This document shows, one piece after another, positions 1 to 14,592 of a DNA stretch of 64,000 nt. The notes beneath the pieces were generated by a model. It was given only the letters and a program-made list of their open reading frames with translations, searched no databases and had not been told where the DNA came from. A program made the position numbers and the translations under genes. This stretch comes from Certhia americana (taxonomy: Eukaryota; Chordata; Aves; Passeriformes; Certhiidae): the NCBI GenBank assembly GCA_018697195.1, contig CM031879.1, forward strand, positions 40,079,715 through 40,143,714. Direction: 5' to 3'. How positions within the stretch are numbered: the first letter of the stretch is position 1; each line of letters opens with the position of its first letter.

Positions 1-1894
1 AGGTGATGGAAGAAGATGAGATTGGAAGTAATTTAGCTTGTGTTATCACCAGCAAGACCGAGTTACCCATGTGTGCAAAACATTTAAACTACATCCTGTA
101 CATCTCTGCTGGAACTTCATTCTATACCAAAGCCTTGTGTGCACATAATTTAAAATGCAAATATACTGTTGACTGAACAGTTCACACTCTCACTTCAGAA
201 CAGTGGCATTATTGCCTAAAACAGTGACAGGAACACAAGGTCAGAGCAGCCCAGTACATAGTTGCAACATATATGCTTACGAATGTGCACAGCAAATGAA
301 ATATTTTACAATAATGGAGCTCTTCTTAACCAAATATTTTTGCAAAAATGAAATTCATAAGAACATTCATGTGGTTAAATAAAGCCATGCCTGCTGGGCA
401 CACTATTGCCCTAAGCCAGCTCCTAGCCAGAGACCTCAAGCTGTGGCTAACACGGAATTGCTGTCTCCAAGATAATGAGCCCACGCAGTGTTTGCAGGTA
501 GGAGCAAGCTGCTTTACACAGGGACAGTCTGAGCTCATTTTATTTCCTGGAAGTAATTTTGCAGGCACTTTTTAAGGCTGAAGGTGGCATGCTCAGAACT
601 AGTGCCACAAGTCATCATACAATTGAATCGAATCTCCCCAAAGTACCAAATAACACTCACAGATTAAGTTGGTGCAAACAGCCCCACTTTACTGAACTCA
701 TGAAATTAGGACAGTAAAAGACATTCTTCAATAAAAGGGTCATCAGTTGAAAACAACAAAAGATGGAAAGTCATAGATTTTCACAAATGCAAATATGATT
801 AAATAAATAATGTTCAGAGACTAATTTTGTTAGAAAAATGAACTAAATGCATACAAATGACAGGTGTCATTGCATCAAAATATTCTGTTTACATCCAATG
901 ATTTTACAAAGTTGTAATATTCTAGTGTCTCTGTTACAGACAGAGCTCACTTGGAGATCATAGGGTACATTTCAGTTCCAAGACTGATATTTAAAGAGAC
1001 AATTTGAAGACTCTGATTCCTTTTTATATAAAAATTCTACTATAATGAACAGTAAGCTGGTAAAATTATTTATAAGCAATGAATTTCATATCTAAGGTAT
1101 TTCTGCCTCAAATTTTTCTCCCCTTCTCTTCTGATCCATTTAACAAGAGCTGCATTTGAAGCCATTTAGAATTCAAGGTGAATGCCAAGTTTCATCTCCA
1201 GCAATTCCTGAATCAGTAGGTTCTCATTTCATATGTGATTCTCTACAGTTTGCAACTGCTGTACATATGAAGATAATAAAAATATATATGGTTGGATGAC
1301 TTTAAAATTTGTTTTTCCTACAGTGAAAAACTGATGTGTATCCTCAAATGCTTCCTTTTTCATCGCTGAAGAAAGAAATATTTTTTTTTTTACTTTTTCA
1401 ATAATTTTTAAATTGACATTTTGTATCCTGTCACTGCAGCTCCCTCAGCTCCTAACTGCTAAGGTGCATTGATAGAAAGAAGAAAATCACAAAACTCTAA
1501 AAATTGAGCTGATTTGTATTAATTCATCTACCTAATTCATGGGGAAAAATGTTCTTTATTAACTTCTCTGAGGAAAGAAATGCCTCATTAATTTTAAACA
1601 CATCAATCTGAAAATGCTATCCATGTCAGATAGAATAATGACTGACATTACAGAAAGCACAATAAACTGCACAGAAAATACAATCACCCATTATTCACTG
1701 TCATGTGAATTTATACTCATGTGTGTAAATACACATGGGTTTTTGTACTGTGAAAGCCTTGAAATGTAGAAATTTTAAGAGTAGCTGGAATGCAGGGAAG
1801 AAGAGAGATAAACAACATGGATTTAGAAATTTATATTGAGACTGATGAAATACTGACTTTGCATATCTTTGAAATAATTGATGCAATCTTGCAT
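1..1894. other. intergenic, no gene seen
   Basis: AT-rich single-copy-looking DNA. The short open frames here have no recognisable protein similarity and no flanking splice sites in a consistent phase. It is part of the gene desert next to C12orf50. Confidence 0.6.
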
Positions 1895-2110
1895 GCACTG
1901 GTCACCCTAGGTCCACAGACCAAGAAAGCTCTTCAGAGAATGCAATCAAATTGTTCAGGTTTTATTTATTCCTGGTAAATCCATGCTGGCCTGTTACCAC
2001 TTACTTGTTTTTCTCATTTCTGGAAAAGACTTCCATGCAGTTGCAATGTTGCATTATATTACTGGTATCAGTCTGTTAAGCATATCTAGCTGTCCTATTT
2101 AATTTGTGAA
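1895..2110 (-). repeat. old CR1 LINE fragment (RT region)
   Basis: Read on the plus strand, this matches by eye the reverse complement of the CR1 reverse-transcriptase region. It contains a 'ggtcaccctaggtc' block, then 'gcaatcaaattgttcagg', then 'ggtaaatccatgctggcct', in the same order and spacing as in avian CR1. The copy is degenerate, with no usable reading frame. The edges are approximate. Confidence 0.55.
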
Positions 2111-3578
2111 ATCTGACCACTTCAGAAGTTCCTTCTTTCTTGAGATAGCTACAACAGAAGTTGTCCTTCTGCATTTTCTTGACTGTTATACACACGGCAT
2201 GGAAATGCACAAACAGCCTGACTGATTAAACATCTGATTGAATGGAGTGAAGGTGGAGAAACAAATAAACAGTAGTTTCATAATATATGCAAATGTCAGC
2301 TAGCTAAGCTTTTTTGAAGATGGCAATTATCTGAATGGATATGAAAAAACCAATCTGTCAACATATCTGCTAAATCACACCCCCACACCACCTTTTTGTA
2401 GTCCCTGTGGAAGCTTGCTCATCTCATCCAACATTAATAGCTGCATTGTGTTACTTGATTTATTGCAAATAATTTAAGTTGAAGGTAAAAACATCAAAGC
2501 GGGTTAGGAAAAAATCTAACCTGATAACCTGAAATATGTGAAAAACAGAAAAGAAAAAAAGAACAAAGTAATATGTGGTTTATGAGGGGAGAATAATGAA
2601 GTACTGTTGTGAGGTAAAATATCCAAGTTACATTTGCTGTCCTGCAAGCACAAATAATTCTTCTCATCTAGCCTCAATATCTACTCATTTATTAATTTAT
2701 ACATTACAAAAAGGGGGTTAGCCAACCAGTCAATTGATATGAAGGAAGATCACAGATGAAAAGCCTTGACTTCCTAAAATTTATTTTTTTTTGTATTAGC
2801 TATTACTGCTCTATTTTTCTATTAACAGTGGTTATCACTTCTCAGCAAATATAATTTTTTATGCCTGACAACGAAGGCCTGTTCAAAGAAACTTCTAATA
2901 AAGATTTTTCATTTTCCTCAAATAGAACTTGCTATCAGGCTAAATTACAGTCCATGGACTTTTCTCTCAAAGTATATCTGTCCCTATAAGTGGGAGACTA
3001 GTTCCAAGAGGAGTCTAAAAGAACTTTCAATTCAAAGTGTACATTCACCCACCTCATGAGACAGAGCTTTCCTTTTCTTGGTTTATCAGTTCTTGTCTAT
3101 GTTCTAATCTCTAAACTCCTGGCTAAATACAATAATTGGTTAAAAAATTTATATGTGGAATACATATTGGCCTCTCTAAATAGATATAGTACACTGCATT
3201 TCACAATTAGTATAATATTTAATCCTATTTCATGAGAATGTGAGTGGCTCTGAAGGGATGATGAAATTAACAGGTTCCACAGATTCTATTAAACTATCTT
3301 CTCTATTCACTGGCAAAAACCAAATCAATTTTTGTTCCACTTTTTTCCTGCATATTTTTTTTTCCACACACATCAAAGATAAAAATGGCGTGTGGCATAT
3401 TCTACAAATAACCTGACATTCAGTTTGTCATGAGTCAAGTGTAGAAAACTCCAAGCTGACCCAACTTTTTAAAGCATATTGGTTGCATCAAAGCTACTTT
3501 TATCAGAAATCCACTATTCTTAAATATTTCAATATAGAGTGTTAAAATAAAAGGTATCAAGACTTTTTTAAAAGAAAG

Positions 3579-3611
3579 TTTCATGCAAAGAAAAATTTCA
3601 TGCAAAGAAAA
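3579..3611. repeat. two-copy direct repeat of 16 bases
   Basis: The unit tttcatgcaaagaaaa occurs at 3579-3594 and again at 3596-3611, one base apart. It looks like a local slippage duplication. Each copy contains an octamer-like ATGCAAAG, so a regulatory role is possible but unsupported. Confidence 0.8.
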
Positions 3612-5632
3612 TGCATGAATATTGTGCCAACAGAAAACTCACATATAGATGTAGATCTTTTTCTTACAAAGAACTCCACACTTTTCTTAAATAGTTTTTA
3701 AGACCCTTTTCTGGAAAAAAGTTAAAGCTAATTAGCTACTAGCTGCCTCTATCATTATTTTCATTCTTGGAAAATGAGTCCAACATTTGAATTTTTGCAT
3801 TCATTAGGGATTCCCTCAATCTGTACATCATTCTAAAAGGAACACGAATCTCTGACTTGATCAGCCTCCACTGATTGTTGTTTCTCTATTTGGACTCTGT
3901 GCCTAGGCATAAAAATGTGGGGGACCTTATAGTGTATATGTAGGCAAAGGCACTGACGTCTCTACCTTAACTGCATCCTCTACATCACTGAATGCGTGAC
4001 CCATTTTGTCACAAACCCACATTTTAATTTATTCTCTTACTACTCATAAAGCAGTAAAAGGTCTTTTAATTGCCTGAAACTTCCCTTGTCACTTCAGTTC
4101 TAAATTAACTTTGGCTTTTCTGACGTCACCCATGCAGGCCCAAACAATGTTTCCAGGCTCCTGCTGTGCAGCCTGTCCTCATTTGATTCTCCAGTCCATG
4201 CCCATTATGGACTGAAGCTTGTTCAGCCGAGCTACTCTCTGATATACATTTGCACATTTTTCTAAGTGTTAGGATGACCCACTCTTATACTTGAAGATGT
4301 GCTAATTATGCATGGGAAGTCTCAAAGAGGAAAAAAAAGAAGTATAGACATCACCCAAATTTATTATCTCACAACTTCTTTCTAATATACATGTTCACCA
4401 CTTCAGGGCTAGGACAAATTTTACCTAACATGAACTATTCTTTTATTTATTTCTGAAACTTACTGAAAACTTAAAACTAGATTTCAGATTTCACTAAATA
4501 CCATCTTGTATGTCCTATAGTGTTTATAGATATGAATCAAGTGTTTAGGAAATTCACCAGCTTTCATTGACTTCAGAGAATTTCAGATGGGAAACACAAA
4601 TTATGAATAAATAACAAAAAATATTTAAAGCAGGTAAAACATTAGAAATTAAATTGTAGGAAAGACATTGAAAGGTATGTAAACTTATTTTTATTCAAAT
4701 AATTAAAAGTTATTATTTTGATTTGTAACACGAAAACTTATATTGGTTGTATAATTCCCAAACAAAATCTAAACTATAACATTTTTAACAGTGGTAATAT
4801 ATTTACAAATTCTATTTAGGATGCTGCAGAAAAATAAAGAATAATAAATAGTAATTTCTTTTTTAAATACCAGCATTTTGTATATTCAGTTCATCTAAGA
4901 CTTAGTTTAAAAGAAAATAATTATATATTTTATAATACAGATCTCACCAGAAAAAATTGAGGATGATTAAACCTTCTATGCTATGAATGTATTTCTAGCA
5001 TCATCTTCATCAAGAAAATCCTTGAGGGTTGTGTTTTTTTTTGCTATCAGTTGTCCATAAACATTCACTTCCTACATGTTTCAAATCCTTTGGATCCCAC
5101 TTCAGTCAATCAAGTGAACACGTCTTCTCTAGTGCTTCAATTAGTAAGCTTGCATTTTATATTAGCTTCTTAGCAACAGGCAGTTTAGACATTTAACTTT
5201 GCCTAGTATAATATATTAAAAATCAAGACTAAAGTTCAATATCTCAGCACCTGATCTTGTTCAGTTTTTCCTTTAATAGACCTAAGTTAATGGACCATAG
5301 CTGAGGTCTTATTTATTGATTTGCTTTCTGAAACTCCAGAACTGACACAAAACTGCTTTCAACTAGATTAATTTATTCTGTCCCTTTTCCAAGTAATTTT
5401 TTAGTGCTTTTTGATATTGCCTAGTTGATAAAATGATGCTTTTCCTTAGTGAAACAGTCACAGGAATCAGCTTTATAAAATTATAAATAAATTTTATTTT
5501 CCCCCTTTGGCTCTTTGATTTAAACAGAATTTACAGATAAGCATCAGCAACATATCTGGTTATTTTCTTAAAAAAATACCTCATCAGCTATTATTCCTAC
5601 TACTCCTAGAAGATATTTTTGAATAGTCAACC

Positions 5633-5649
5633 AAAAAAAAAAAAAAAAA
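5633..5649. repeat. poly(A) run
   Basis: Seventeen A in a row followed by tatata. No retrocopy body is recognised upstream. Confidence 0.9.
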
Positions 5650-7820
5650 TATATAGTTAGCTGTTGAGCTCATCCTCCACTGCAGAGCTCTTTGAATATC
5701 TTTTCTGATAAAATAATGGGTACATAGCTATCTACCTCTTGTAAGTTCATGTAGAAAGACTATTATCCAGAATTCACATTTCATAGTTCTTTCAGTTCAG
5801 AAACACTCTAATGTAATTCATGACATACTGAGTTTAAATAACAATGTCAATATTCAGAAGTACTGTTCACCAAATCAAATACACCATTAAAGAAAGAGGA
5901 AAAAAGAACTTTTATTTCTGATGAAGGGTCTATGCTAGACAAGAGAGTAAAAGTTTAACAAAAGAAAACCAAAACACCCCACATATACTTTAGAATAAAG
6001 ATTCTTATTATTAGGTGTCTTACAGTAATGGTATCTCTAAAATGAAAATTGTCTTTTCTCAGATCAAAAATGGGACTGATGATGGCCTTTAAAATTAATT
6101 TAGCCTTTTCACCTCACTGTTCTGCTCCATACGGGGATAATAGATTCCCTGCTATGTTAGTGAAAACAAGACCCAGGAGCTACTGTCCAAGATTTCTACC
6201 CAGCTGAGGGAGCGATTAAATTATGACAAACCTTTTCTTAATGGTTCAGTGGGGCAACCTCTGGGCAGAAGATAATGAACCTCTGCCAGCACTGCCTGTC
6301 ATAAACTGAACAAATCTCAGTATAGGATGTGAAAAAAGGAAAGATTTGTAAAGAAATACTATTTTTTAGAGGCAGACACATGACGATAAGAAACATTAGT
6401 TGAAGATGCTGTATTCTCAGAAAATATTTCTGTACAGAAGAGGAGGAAAACGGAAGAAAATTCAAAAGCATCTTTTTTCTCTCACATAACAGAAATTTGG
6501 GTTTATATCATTTATATAACTGTTCATCTAAAGTGCTCCCTTTGCAAAACAAATGCACGCAAGAACTTAACCTCAGCAAATTATCCGGTAGGCAATAATT
6601 AAACTGAAATTTCCATCAGTCTGGTGCTCTAATGGAATACTAAAAAACTTGCTTTGGGACCAATATTTGAAGTTAAGTACCAAAGGGAAACACTGAAACT
6701 GCGTTCAGGTTGTTTTTAACTCACTCTTCTCTCTCTGTCCAGTGGCTTTGCCCTTTCTTAAATGAGTCTGCCCAGGGGCACTGTCATCTCAGCTGAGGGT
6801 CTCAGCTGAGCCCTTCAGGAATCCTGTATACCAGATCTTGCTTCTGGAGGCGGGTAGTGAGATTTTGTCCAAAGACAATGGTAGGAGCCAAATATATAAA
6901 ACTACCTGAAATACACCCACCCCAAACTTACTGGTTTTGAAAGCCTTTGTACAATTCAGCACTTTGACAAACTGACTCTTATGAGCAATAATGACTTTGG
7001 ATTACAAAATATTGAAAGGTATTTTAACTTTTTTGGAAAGTTGTGAAACATACATAGAGGGACACTAAAAGTGTGTTTTGTTCAATGCTTAGAATTCACA
7101 ACACTATCTGAAAAAAATTTATTGACTACATGAGTTGTGTTTGCAACAGCAAGGAAGTTGGCAGTTTTGAATTTTCCTGTAAGGGGTCCACAGAATTAAT
7201 AATTACAGCTGTAACTATGGGTGATGAACTATAATTAAGCCTTTTCTAAATAATAAAAGTAGTCTATAGAAAAGAAAACTAAAGCCTTGTTACTGGCTGC
7301 AGCAATATTTTTTTTTTAAAGGGTGTCACATTCTATTGTTTTCTATGAATCTACATTAATATTCTGTTCTTCAGTGCTCTGTTATTTGGTCTGTACCTTG
7401 GGTATATAAATGGAAAGACAGTTATGTGTACTTATTTCACATTGTTCATCTTTTCTCTCCTAGCTACTATTAAAGATCAATAATTTTCAGACAGGTCAAG
7501 AAGAATGCCAAAGACTCAAAACACTGACAGCATGACTTGTCCTTAAATCCAAGATCACTTCAGAACCTCTCACAAGTGTTAGTCTTCCTGCTCACTAGAG
7601 ACAGACAATTTTAGCCTACTGGACAGCCAAGAACCCCATGTAATTGCCAAATGGTTTAAAAATGTCCTCATGAATTTTTTTAATCGCAGCCCAAAGTAAT
7701 CCCTTTGAAAATACAAATATATCCTCTAACTTTTCCATTGCTTCCATATTCCTTCAAGGCTGAATCTTAAGAGGACTCTTCTATTTTCCAGTCAAACTGG
7801 TTCCAGTGATAAACTGATTT

Positions 7821-8375
7821 CATAAATCAGAGAAAGATTTGGCTTGGAAGGAACTTTAAAGATCACCTAGGTCTGCCCCTCCTGTCATGGGCATCTTCCA
7901 ATTGATCGGGTTGCTCAAGTCGCAAGCACCTCCAGGGACAGGGAGTCCACAATCTCCCTGGACAACTTGTTCCAGTATCTCATCACCCTCTCAGTAAAGA
8001 ATTTCTTCTAATATCCAGTCTAAACCTACTCTCCTTCAGCTGATGGCCATTCCCCCTTATCCTGTCACTGCACTTTCCTGTGAAAAGTTCCTCTCTATCT
8101 TTCTTGTAGCCCCCTTTAGGAACTAGAAGGTTCCATAAGGTCTTCCTCAAGCCTTCTCTACTCCAGGATGAACAACCCAAATTCCCTCAGCCTGTTTTTA
8201 TAGGAGAGGTGCTTCAGCCCTGTGATCACTGTAGTGGTCCTCCTTGGACTCATTCAGGCAGGTCCATGTATTTCTTGTGTTGAGAATCCCAGAGCTGGAT
8301 GCAGCACTGCAAGTGGGATCTCACATTAGCAGAGTTGAGAGGCAGAATCCCCTCCCTTGCCCTGCTGGTCGCACT
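7821..8375 (-). mobile_element. CR1 LINE, 5'-truncated, minus orientation
   Basis: The plus strand shows the reverse complement of the CR1 3' region. From the 3' end inward it has a degenerate 'catagaatcatagaa' terminal repeat, 'ttggaaggaactttaaagatcac', the 'acctccagggacagggagtccac' block, 'agtaaagaatttcttcta' and 'ccccttatcctgtcactgca'. These are the landmarks of avian CR1 tails in their usual order. About 550 bp are kept. The 5' part is missing, as is normal for CR1 insertions. The reading frame is broken. Confidence 0.93.
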
Positions 8376-11300
8376 GCTAATTTGAAATTTCCGTCAGAAA
8401 ATGAAGACCAATTCTAATAGTCTGAGGGCACTGTCAAGAATTTTTATAAACCTACATAATGAAAAGGGAAGTGGCAGCTCCTTAATAAATGTTTCTTTCA
8501 TGGAGCAGTTTTGTACAGTGAGGATATTCTATGAGACACACAGACTAAAGATTTTGTGGTGCATTTCCTTTCAATATCTTTTCCTTAGCTTCCTTAAAAA
8601 AATCCATATGGATGCATCTTTAAGCAATGTGTCTATGACTGGTTTATAACTTGCCAAAACTCCAGATTTTATACTGCAGCTCTTGCTATATTGCAACACA
8701 TTTACTTACAAAATGAAGCAAAATGGAAAGATAAAACAGCACAGCAGATACAGTAAAGGAGGAGACGCTAAAAGAAAGTCAGTGAATAGTTACAAAAAAA
8801 TTATCAAATATATGATAGGCAAATGAATGCAATATATGAATGAATGTCACATACAGGGCCCAGCACACCTATGCATGTTTTTTACTTGTTCTGTGCCTCT
8901 GATACTTAGCTGATTTTCCAGCTGTAACTGTGGAGGCATCTTGACTCTGGCTATGACTTGTAAGGTTCGGGAACTTAATTGCACTTGGGAAAGAGCAAAA
9001 AAAGATGCCATCAGCTATCACTGGTCCAGAAAGAACCTCATCTATCAAAGGCATAAATTGTTAACTTCAACACAAAGAAAATTTATTTTTAAACACTTGT
9101 ATAAGCCTGTTGGAAATTCCACATAGTATTTATTAAACAGCCAAAAATCTAAAAGTTGGTAATTTGAAAGAGACAATAAGAGGCTTATTTGGAAGAGTAG
9201 AGTGAGTTTACATGATGAAGCATAGATCTGCACGTTCTCATCAAGCAGAATAGCAGAAACTGCAAAAATCATGTTATGAGAGAAAGAGACAAATGAGTAC
9301 TTCCACCACTGGAGTTTAGAAGCCACAAAACCTGAAAAGCTCCAGTCAGAGCCTAACCATTACTTGAGCAGAAAGCCACAGGGACTGTTTAGTACTTCCA
9401 GCCTAAATCTTTGCTCTGGGAAAAGGATTTTCCAGTAAAGTATAATATTGGGGTGTGAAAAAAACAGCATGACATGTTTGCAACTGCCCAGTCTTTCCTT
9501 GGGAGTCTACATACTGCAGAAGAGTGCATGTGTCTTCTGGGTTAGGGACAGGGCTTGGTGAGGACTAAACAGCAGAGTCACGGAGGTTGTAAGGCTGTGA
9601 AGGGCAACTAAAGACCACAACACTGTCCCAACAAGCTGCCCAGACTGCAATTCTATTAAACTGGAGTTCTAAGACTTCCACTGAACTGGCTCAGCATTAT
9701 CAGCAGTCAGGTTCCCTTCCATAACATGCCAGTTTCACTTCCCTGGTTTTCAAGTTCCTCAGCCATTAGAACTGCTATATCTATTTTGCTTTTCCTAGAC
9801 TTCAACTCTGCTCCATACATGCTCTGCTAGATATGCATCAAAGATCTGGTCTCCTGTATGTTCAATAAGTAATCAAGTTTCACCTAAAGTTTCCCTCTAT
9901 TAACCTTTACTTTTTGTATTTCACCTTTCATCTAGCCAAAAGCTCTGAGACTTAATTTGATGACACCAAGAACTGAAGAATAGCTCATTTCCTCTGATGC
10001 CGTATTCAGATGATGAACAAGTGCCCAAACTTCAGTGCTTTATGTCAGATTAGGAGTGAGCTTTTGAAGACTTCCCAAACATCACTACACAGAACACACC
10101 AGTTTGCATTTCAGACAGGCCTTGAAGAGCTTACAGAATACTGTAGTCTTCTCTCTGAAGCCATCCTATAAAATGCATTCTACTAGTGGATCTTCAAGAC
10201 TTGAAACCTTAGTTTCATCTTTGATCTTGCCTTTGCCCATGAGGACTACCATTTGAGGAAGCTGAGAAAAATACATACCAGAAGGGGTTTCTTAAATCTT
10301 TATTTTCCTCTGGCATTTAAGAACACTGCCACATATAAATTTTTATATGTAGAAAAATTAATAGTTAGATACACTATTTGAATAAGTCTTTTCATTATCA
10401 TGAGACTGACTCGAGAACATACAAAACCCATAGTGCACCATGAAGAAAAATGTGATGATTAATCATGTTTAATAGAATATCTTTATTATAAGTTAATTAT
10501 TATAAGTTAATATCTTAACTTCTTATAAATGCATTTTTCAAGATACATATAAAAACTTATTGATTAAAACCAATCTTAGCCAAAACAGTAATAATTCACA
10601 GGGGAATAAAAAAATTCAGGTAGTTTCCTATAAATATTCCATTTACAGTATTTATGTTTACTCTTCAATGAATGATTCAAACTACTCATTTTCCTAAATC
10701 CTGCAGGATACAGTGTGAATATGATGATACCAAGAGACATACCGGTTACTGAAGCAAAGTGCCTCTATACACTAACAAGGAAAGAAAAATGTATTCAATT
10801 TTTTACATTTCCTGTCTCTTATGAACCTTAGCAAACAGACAGTAGTCCCTTTTAAGACTGAGATGTTTCTGCTTAGATATAAAAGCTAGATTTTTACGTT
10901 GCAGCTCCACAGTAGCCATAGTTATTTGTTTATGTTCTCTTAATGCATGATCCAATAAAACACTCAACATGAAATTCAAATCAGTCTGGCAGGAACACCC
11001 AGAAATCAGGCAAAGACAGTAAGAGATACTAACAGAGCAAACTCTAAATTGAAATAAGAATGGAAATAATCAAGAACTGAAATAGAAAATAATTATTTCT
11101 TCTCCCCCCTCACAGGGCAAATTACGACAAGAGACGGATATTAAATGCTTACTTCACTACTGCATAGTTTCTGCACTGTTTATGACTCTGTTTTGTAGTT
11201 TTCCTTGTTGGATGAATAGTCTCAGAGCAGTCACTCAGGTCTGCAGGTGCTCTTTGTAATGAGGACTATGAGACAGCCAGCTACAAGGCAGAGCAAGGAG

Positions 11301-13680
11301 ATGTGTCTGTTTATCAGGTCTGGAAGGGCTGGCACTGGTCCTCTGGGCTCCTCTGAGTTGGAAGTTCTGAGTCAGCTGAAAGAACGACAAAAAAAGTCAC
11401 TTGCTTCTCTACCCCTCCTTTTCTAATCTCAAACATGCAACATCCACAGTACCACATGTACCACAATGGCAGTCTAGTAAGTGCAGAGAAAATTCACTTT
11501 GTACTGATGTTGCTGGGTTTTGCAATCTGCAGACCTTCTACAAGTGAATTTAGCTCCTCAGGTATAAATTACAGGATGTTGGGCAAAGAGGAACAGCTCA
11601 GAACTCACAGGATTGTGGCCAGGCTCTCAGCATATATCCTCTCAAGTGATATTTAGTACAACACAACCTGATGGACTCTGACTCCTTTATACGTCATCTA
11701 TTTTCTCTGCTGACTAAGGGTACTGGTCAGACCTGTTACAAAAGAAATTATATTCCTGACTTTCCCATGATGTTTCAAGGAAATCAAAACAAGAAATGCT
11801 TAGTAAGAGTTAATGTGTTTCACTGTAGCATTAGATGGAAAATTTAACTCATCTGTGTTTCCAAGGTAAGATGCAGTTTTCTTTAGGACTACTAACATGC
11901 AAGTCAGCAATGACTCAAAGAACAAAGCCTAAAAAACTGAAGTGAAGGATGCAAAGGGAATAAGGAAAAGGCTTTCAGTGCTAAAACATTCAGCATTTTA
12001 GTTATATTCAGGGAGATAAGTAATTGAACTGAGGACTGAAATGCAATAGAAACCTTTCAGGAGAGGACAATTTTGTCCAGAAAGAGCTCTTGAAGGATGA
12101 GGACTTGAAATTTTTCACTTTTTCCATTATATATATAATTTAGGGAAACTGAATGGATTTTATATAAACAAATGTTGTTATGACTAATTAAACAATGTGG
12201 TTTTTTCTGCTTAATATATACTGACATTTCCACAGTGCAAAACATCATGGAATATAATATCCACCCTCATTGATATTGTCAGATGGCAGCTCCATACACA
12301 TCAAGATATTCTTGTTTAATTTTAGGACCCCAGGGAAAGTGGTTAATAAACCTTTCAACGAAAATACAGAATATTTTACTAGAAAAGCAACATTAAGTTA
12401 CAGAGCAGATCATCTGTTCTTCATTTTTGTGTTTAGCCCACGTTTACTTCCCTCTCTACTGAACATAGATATATACTATTTATCTGACAGTCATCATTGC
12501 AATACAGCCTTAAAGATAAGATTCCTTTATTAAGTTTCCAGTGAAAACATTTTAAAAATTATGTTTCATGCTTTTAGTGATTCCCAGTTCAAACAATTCA
12601 TTGTAGGGAAGCGTGACAAATACAGATGCAGAATCCATTCTTTTTTTCATACTGAGCTAGGTGTGGGAGATGTGGGAAATGAGGAACAAGGAATTGCTGC
12701 ATTTTCAAAGATTCTGAGATTAGGTATTCCTGCCCTTCAATGAGTCTCACTCATCAGTCTAAAGGGGGCAATTTTAGATATCACAACAAATGAACAAGCC
12801 GTCTCCAGCCTTGAGGTACAAACAGATTTCATTACATTTGACTGTAGTTGCACTATAGCTGCATGAAATATTTCAAGCCATTTCTGAACACACTCAGTCC
12901 ATTTCTAAGCAGCATGATAAATTGAACTGGTAACACTTAGTTCATTTTGTCTTTATAAATACATAACAGATGTAATTTTAGGATAGGAATGAAAAATTTC
13001 ACAGAGGTGTCCCATCCTATCAATCTTCTCATCACAGAATCTTCCATAACCCTCACAGCAAGAAAATGTGTCACAAAAGAAAACCACAACTAGAGTTGCA
13101 TTAGAAGAAATATTACACATAAAATTCAAACTATAATGACACAGCAGATGATCATCTGTCTATTTCAGCTATCCAACTGTCTCTTTTTGCTCTCAGATCT
13201 GCTAATATCAGTTAATTTACATACATTTTTGAAACATGGGTAATTATTTGCTGTGCTCATTGTTATGCTGTGAACTAACTACCCAGATGTTAAGCATTTC
13301 ATTTGTGGAATTTCGATGTCATTAGAATGGAAATACAAAGGCAACAGTATCTACCTTCTACCTTTTTACACCACTAATACAAAGGTTAAATAGACATGAC
13401 AAGGCAGACTTTGTCTTTTTGCTGGTATTTTCACTCCATTTTTCCATTAGGAGTAGGATTCATGAAATACATGTAATAAGATAATCTGTATCTCTGAAAC
13501 ACCTAAAAAAGGAATAATTTTCTGTATGGTAATCTCTAATCTTTATGACTGTCACAGTACTAACACAAAAGAAGCTGCTTTCCCCCTCTGCCCCTCCCCC
13601 TCATTAAATGACTATAACACCTCTAAAGAATGCACAAACAGATTTGGGAAAATTGTAAGGATGAAATGAGCATCCAATGA
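8376..13680. other. intergenic, no gene seen
   Basis: AT-rich DNA with no supported exon or RNA gene. An imperfect direct repeat of attataagttaat lies at 10485-10497 and 10499-10511. Short open frames near 9.0, 12.3 and 12.6 kb look like chance. Confidence 0.6.
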
Positions 13681-13845
13681 CATAGAATTATAGAATGGAC
13701 TAAACTGGAAGAAACCTTAAAGATCATCTAGTTCCAAACCCCCCGCCATGAGCAGGAACACCTTCCACTAGACCATGCTGCTCACATCTCCATCGACCCA
13801 GGTTTAAACACTTCCAGGGGTAGGGTATTCACAATTTCTGTCCTT
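13681..13845 (-). mobile_element. CR1 LINE 3' end, minus orientation
   Basis: Begins with 'catagaattatagaatgg', the inverted CR1 terminal repeat, followed by 'aaagatcatctagttcc', a 'ccgccatgagcagg' block and 'ttccactagacca'. About 165 bp remain. It is less diverged than the copy at 1.9 kb. An A-rich stretch follows at about 13872-13908. Confidence 0.93.
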
Positions 13846-14567
13846 GGAACTAGGTTAATAATTTTAATTTTCTACTAAAAAAATAAAAAAGAAAAAAAGA
13901 AATAAAATCCCAAAGTAGAAGCAATAAAGGAGTTGAACAGCAAACTGATACAATTGTCCCACCTCAGAGGGGCCAAACAGACAGGGCAACAATGGGATCT
14001 CAAGATGATGGAAGGAGGGAGCTGTTTAGTGGGATTGCTGACATGGGAAATGAAAGATCAAAGTACAATTTTGAGAGTGCCAAGAACCATATCATTCTGG
14101 AAAAAAAAATACTAATAACACAAGAAAATAATACAAATATATTATTCCAGGTGGCCTGTAGTGAAATTAACTCCCTAGCTGACATACAAAGCTTGTATGG
14201 AGCACCAAGTGAGAGCGTTTTGTTTTTAAACCACCATGAAGTGAAAATCTAAGGTATACAAGCCAAAGTACAGCAACCATCTTAACCATTTGCATTTTCA
14301 AACACAAAGAACAGTTAGCTCTTTGCTTAAGCAATGCTCTTGATAGATGGGCTACATGGAATAACACTCTATTCTCTGTCTCTGGAAATAAAAATATTTA
14401 TTTTGCAGTTACTATGATTTCTAGCCTTCACAGCTGAAGTCTAAAAGTGATGCTTGCCCAAAATCAAATGTTTCTATCCTTCTCCTGAAAGCTCTCATCT
14501 CATGGTCTTATGAAATTGTATTATTTCCTCCTGCATTAAGAAAATAGAATGGCAAAATACTGATTTT

Positions 14568-14592
14568 TATATATGTGTGTGTATATATATAT
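14568..14592. repeat. TA/TG microsatellite
   Basis: A compound dinucleotide run: tatata, then tgtgtgtg, then tatatatata. Probably length-variable. Confidence 0.85.

Larger units (their letters stand above)
2111..7820. other. intergenic, no gene seen
   Basis: AT-rich non-coding DNA. It contains a small tandem duplication near 3.59 kb and an A-run near 5.64 kb. No exon chain, RNA gene or clear transposon was recognised. Confidence 0.6.
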